Below, piece after piece: positions 62,601 through 64,000 of a stretch of DNA of 64,000 nucleotides. The notes beneath the pieces were generated by a model, which saw nothing but the letters and a program-made list of their open reading frames with translations, was not told the origin of the DNA and searched no databases. Each line of letters opens with the position of its first letter. Position 1 is the stretch's first letter. The DNA comes from Bacteroidaceae bacterium (lineage in GTDB: Bacteria; Bacteroidota; Bacteroidia; Bacteroidales; Bacteroidaceae): assembly GCA_017631315.1 (NCBI GenBank), contig JAGBTN010000012.1, forward strand, positions 209,191-273,190. Direction: 5' to 3'. The position numbers were made by a program, and so were the translations under genes.

Positions 62601-63093
62601 GGTCTATTGTGATGCTACTGCTTTCATTTATATAAGCGGTCTTCTTAGAAATGATAGATGTGCCATCTGTAAATGTGCTGTTGAAATCGCCGGTAATCAG
62701 ATTAGCATCGGCTCTGCCATCCTTGACTGCTACCTGCAAAGGATTGTAACCTTCTGCATATACATAAACAGCATCTGAAAATACTGGAATCTGCAACTTG
62801 TAGCTACCATCCTCCTCGGTAAGAGTAGAGTACTTCTCCAAGCCCAAAGCTTGTATACGTACACCACCCATCGGTTCACCTGTAGCATCGTCGGTGACAA
62901 TACCACTCACCGATTTCATCTCATACGTCTTTTCAGACTTGGATTTAGTTGTCTCCTTCGCGACGACAACCTCACCTCCTTCAATCTCATCCTGTGCATT
63001 GACATTCGTCAGACAGAAACAAGAAAGAACTGCAAAGCATAGACTCATTTTCAAAGTACTATGCAAGAATGTATCGTTGAATATCTTTTTCAT
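59659..63093 (-). CDS. SusC/RagA-type TonB-dependent transporter
   Basis: 1144 aa with a signal peptide. A carboxypeptidase-like domain (about 60-140; SVSGIVTDDATGEPMGGVRI) is followed by the plug (VRTVLRNALPGIGSYMTIRG, then NSINANAQPLIILDGNMIDP) and a 22-strand barrel ending in SFNFGISVNL. It is a TonB-dependent pore for the SusD-bound ligand. Gap to SusD is 50 bp. Confidence 0.9.
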   Translation of the reverse strand: MKKIFNDTFLHSTLKMSLCFAVLSCFCLTNVNAQDEIEGGEVVVAKETTKSKSEKTYEMKSVSGIVTDDATGEPMGGVRIQALGLEKYSTLTEEDGSYKLQIPVFSDAVYVYAEGYNPLQVAVKDGRADANLITGDFNSTFTDGTSIISKKTAYINESSSITIDQDIERLLSGDVRTVLRNALPGIGSYMTIRGVNSINANAQPLIILDGNMIDPQYDRVTMHEGFYNNLLAGIDPENIESVEVIKNGTALYGAKGGNGVIVINTKRGKSMATKIGVRIYGGVELAPGKLSVLSGDQYSSYLSDMMSTIKNMSASSLAAYPFLDKSPSNYYRKVFSNNTDWQKDMYRNAMTQNYKVSVEGGDDVGMYALSLGYTKGNSTGKGTDFDRLNLRFNTDIQVFEKVRTGLDIAYNQVSYNVLDNGWSDDYSMQNIGSTNVLGLIQAPFISPYAYYYDENSTAQYSGDRLALSSDYAGKYASGNTTNWISNPFRFPLTLSDKGINEALRNPYWILQNSPGENKNYAQTTQIDLNVSPKYQVTKTFSISDRFNFLMTRSSEKYFLPVNGTTNYFLQDLGNINAVQKTLFAKETTLQNDLRLDWRNIYGAHTINVFGGWRYNNYSYSYNYMRGYNNENDKLPVMNKNMAYLNYGGTNDNWIDMTLYLDANYNYANRYFADATLSMQSSSRFGKNTKSGINLCGVSWGVFPSIQLGWLVTNEKWFPNTNGAINYLKLTAGFDQSGNDDLDYYASRTYWESMQVTNNTVGLYLNNIENSAIQWETTSKWNVALQGVFLNNRLTAGFDLFWNKTTDLLTLKELHYMSGMKKYWTNEGALTNRGFEFSANAALINKKNWKWELGASLGHYNNKITALPDSPSNRMTLRDADGNITKELHGYTTSVYGQDNVLTAVGYAVGSFYGWQTNGVFASDEEASTAGKLGYLKYPTGLEDENKKYTNFGAGDVRFVDQDGDGVITDADKVVIGNPNPDIYGNIYSSLTWKNLRLDVNFKYCLGNDIYNYQRSELEGLNTTFNQTTAALRRWTHEGQVTDMPKACYTDSELWRNNERMSDRWIEDGSFLKLKNVRLTYKIPYSNSWLLGLKVWGEANNLFTLTNYLGTDPEMSSRNSSLYQGVDTGMLPCGRSFNFGISVNL

Positions 63094-63114
63094 AATTCTA
63101 CTCTCGTATTTCTT

Positions 63115-64000
63115 TTACATTCCAGTTTTTCTCTTAAGGATAACCTTGTCAATCACGATATCGTAGACAAAACCATTCTTAGCATCGGTTTTGCCAACAG
63201 CACCTTGAATATAAAGTGTCGGGTATGAGAAACGCATATTCTTGTAGGAATACGGGAACTCGAAATCCTTTGCAACAGTAATTGTATCAACACCAACTGC
63301 GATGGTATCTTTGATCATCACGCCATCCTTCTCCACGTCGACCTCCTTTATTCCCTCGTATGTGCTTGTAACTGCGGATGAAGTCTTGTCTTTGGTTGAA
63401 TTATTGTTGTAAGAAATCTGGGTTTTAAACTTGTACTTACTTTGAGAAGCAAGTTTTACAACATAATCCATATCGATTTCATTACCACGAACAAAAGTCG
63501 TATCTGTAATATCATCCTCATTGACTAATGTATCAATGATTGCATAGAACTTCTCGTCGATCTCTGCAGTATTAGCAAGCTCAACATACCAACGAGGCAC
63601 AACAACAACCTGGATATCGTACTTACCGCTCATTACTTGAGCATTGGGCACATACGCATTAGGATTATTACCCATCAGTTTAATTTCAACCTGAGGGGCT
63701 GCAGTCGGACCAGGAGCATCTAAATGATAGAAGTTGCCGTTGCTAACCTTGCCAAAAACATCTGTTATATCCTTGAAAGCTTCGTTCGAGAATGAATATC
63801 TCATTGAACCAGGACCAACCTTGTACTTGTTGCCCTCTGTATAATAGAACTGACTTGTATTCTCTATCTCGACCTCTACATCAGGCTTGTAGTATTGAAC
63901 AGGGAAATTCCAAGAAGAAACCTCGTATGCTATACCATTACTCATTTCTATAGGCTCAACACCTTCGAAGAGAGACGATTTCTTCCAATCGCCCACATTA
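63115..64000 (-). CDS. SusC/D-operon lipoprotein or fasciclin-like protein, C-terminal part
   Basis: The frame is open to the window edge, so the N-terminus is missing; about 295 aa are visible. A beta-rich, secreted-type protein (VSSWNFPVQYYKPDVEVEIE) with no motif I can name with certainty. It is 21 bp ahead of the SusC gene, so it belongs to the same operon and may be an accessory surface protein. The fasciclin-like idea rests on operon habit only. Confidence 0.5.
   Translation of the reverse strand, partial: NVGDWKKSSLFEGVEPIEMSNGIAYEVSSWNFPVQYYKPDVEVEIENTSQFYYTEGNKYKVGPGSMRYSFSNEAFKDITDVFGKVSNGNFYHLDAPGPTAAPQVEIKLMGNNPNAYVPNAQVMSGKYDIQVVVVPRWYVELANTAEIDEKFYAIIDTLVNEDDITDTTFVRGNEIDMDYVVKLASQSKYKFKTQISYNNNSTKDKTSSAVTSTYEGIKEVDVEKDGVMIKDTIAVGVDTITVAKDFEFPYSYKNMRFSYPTLYIQGAVGKTDAKNGFVYDIVIDKVILKRKTGM

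Overview
The window looks like a Prevotella-type Bacteroidales chromosome. The evidence is SusC/SusD pairs, C-terminal tails of the GINIVxGKKILK kind on secreted proteins, promoters of the TTTG-N20-TAnnTTTG class, few Shine-Dalgarno sites, and BACON, calycin-like and laminin-G-like secreted proteins. Positions 1 to about 28,500 are the right-hand part of an integrative mobile element. From there to 64,000 is ordinary chromosome. The left end of the element lies outside the window.

Mobile element. (a) 1-6,223 (+) is a conjugation-associated operon: a truncated hydrophobic protein, an 854-aa protein ending in a MutS mismatch-recognition domain, a glucosaminidase, a double OB-fold protein and an ArdC-like zincin. 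(b) 6,458-7,356 (-) is a likely toxin-antitoxin pair. (c) 7,578-14,564 (-) is a mobilization operon: lipoprotein, small unknowns, membrane proteins, a winged-helix protein, a MobV relaxase with an inverted-repeat-rich oriT candidate, and an OmpA-family protein. It is divided by a two-way promoter region (five AGTATG copies) from a serine-recombinase homologue lacking its catalytic serine. (d) 15,571-16,790 (+) is nitroreductase plus GNAT acetyltransferase. (e) 16,808-22,495 (-) holds a SLOG protein with a phosphoribosyltransferase, small unknowns, a DUF2958 protein and two SSB paralogues, with two related leader sequences. (f) About 22,980-25,950 is AT-rich cargo: a nucleotide-cyclase-like gene translationally coupled to a small GIY-YIG-like gene, an orphan, and a tyrosine recombinase killed by a nonsense codon and a frameshift. 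(g) 26,844-28,067 (-) is the element integrase, next to the 3' end of tRNA-Ser(UGA) at 28,498-28,582.

Chromosome. A DUF554 membrane protein, a BRCT protein, a BACON lipoprotein, a MaoC-like hydratase and a phospholipase-D/cardiolipin-synthase-like protein come first. Next is a three-gene rhamnosidase operon (GH78, GH106-like and a laminin-G/GLUG protein) facing an AraC regulator. Then come a beta-barrel protein with a Gly/Arg tail, dihydroorotase, Ndk, an M23/LysM peptidase and MiaA. A cluster of secreted calycin-like proteins (with a 52-aa peptide, a DUF4105 protein and a dockerin) and a SusC/SusD operon entering from the right edge finish the window.

The most unusual structural signal is a set of four intergenic arrays (33.2, 44.3, 49.0 and 57.0 kb). 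Each has four units at an exact 22-bp period with a short, mostly palindromic core per unit (GGTTAACC, GGCACGCC/GCCGTGCC or AGTTGNNCAACT). They do not match any feature type known to me.
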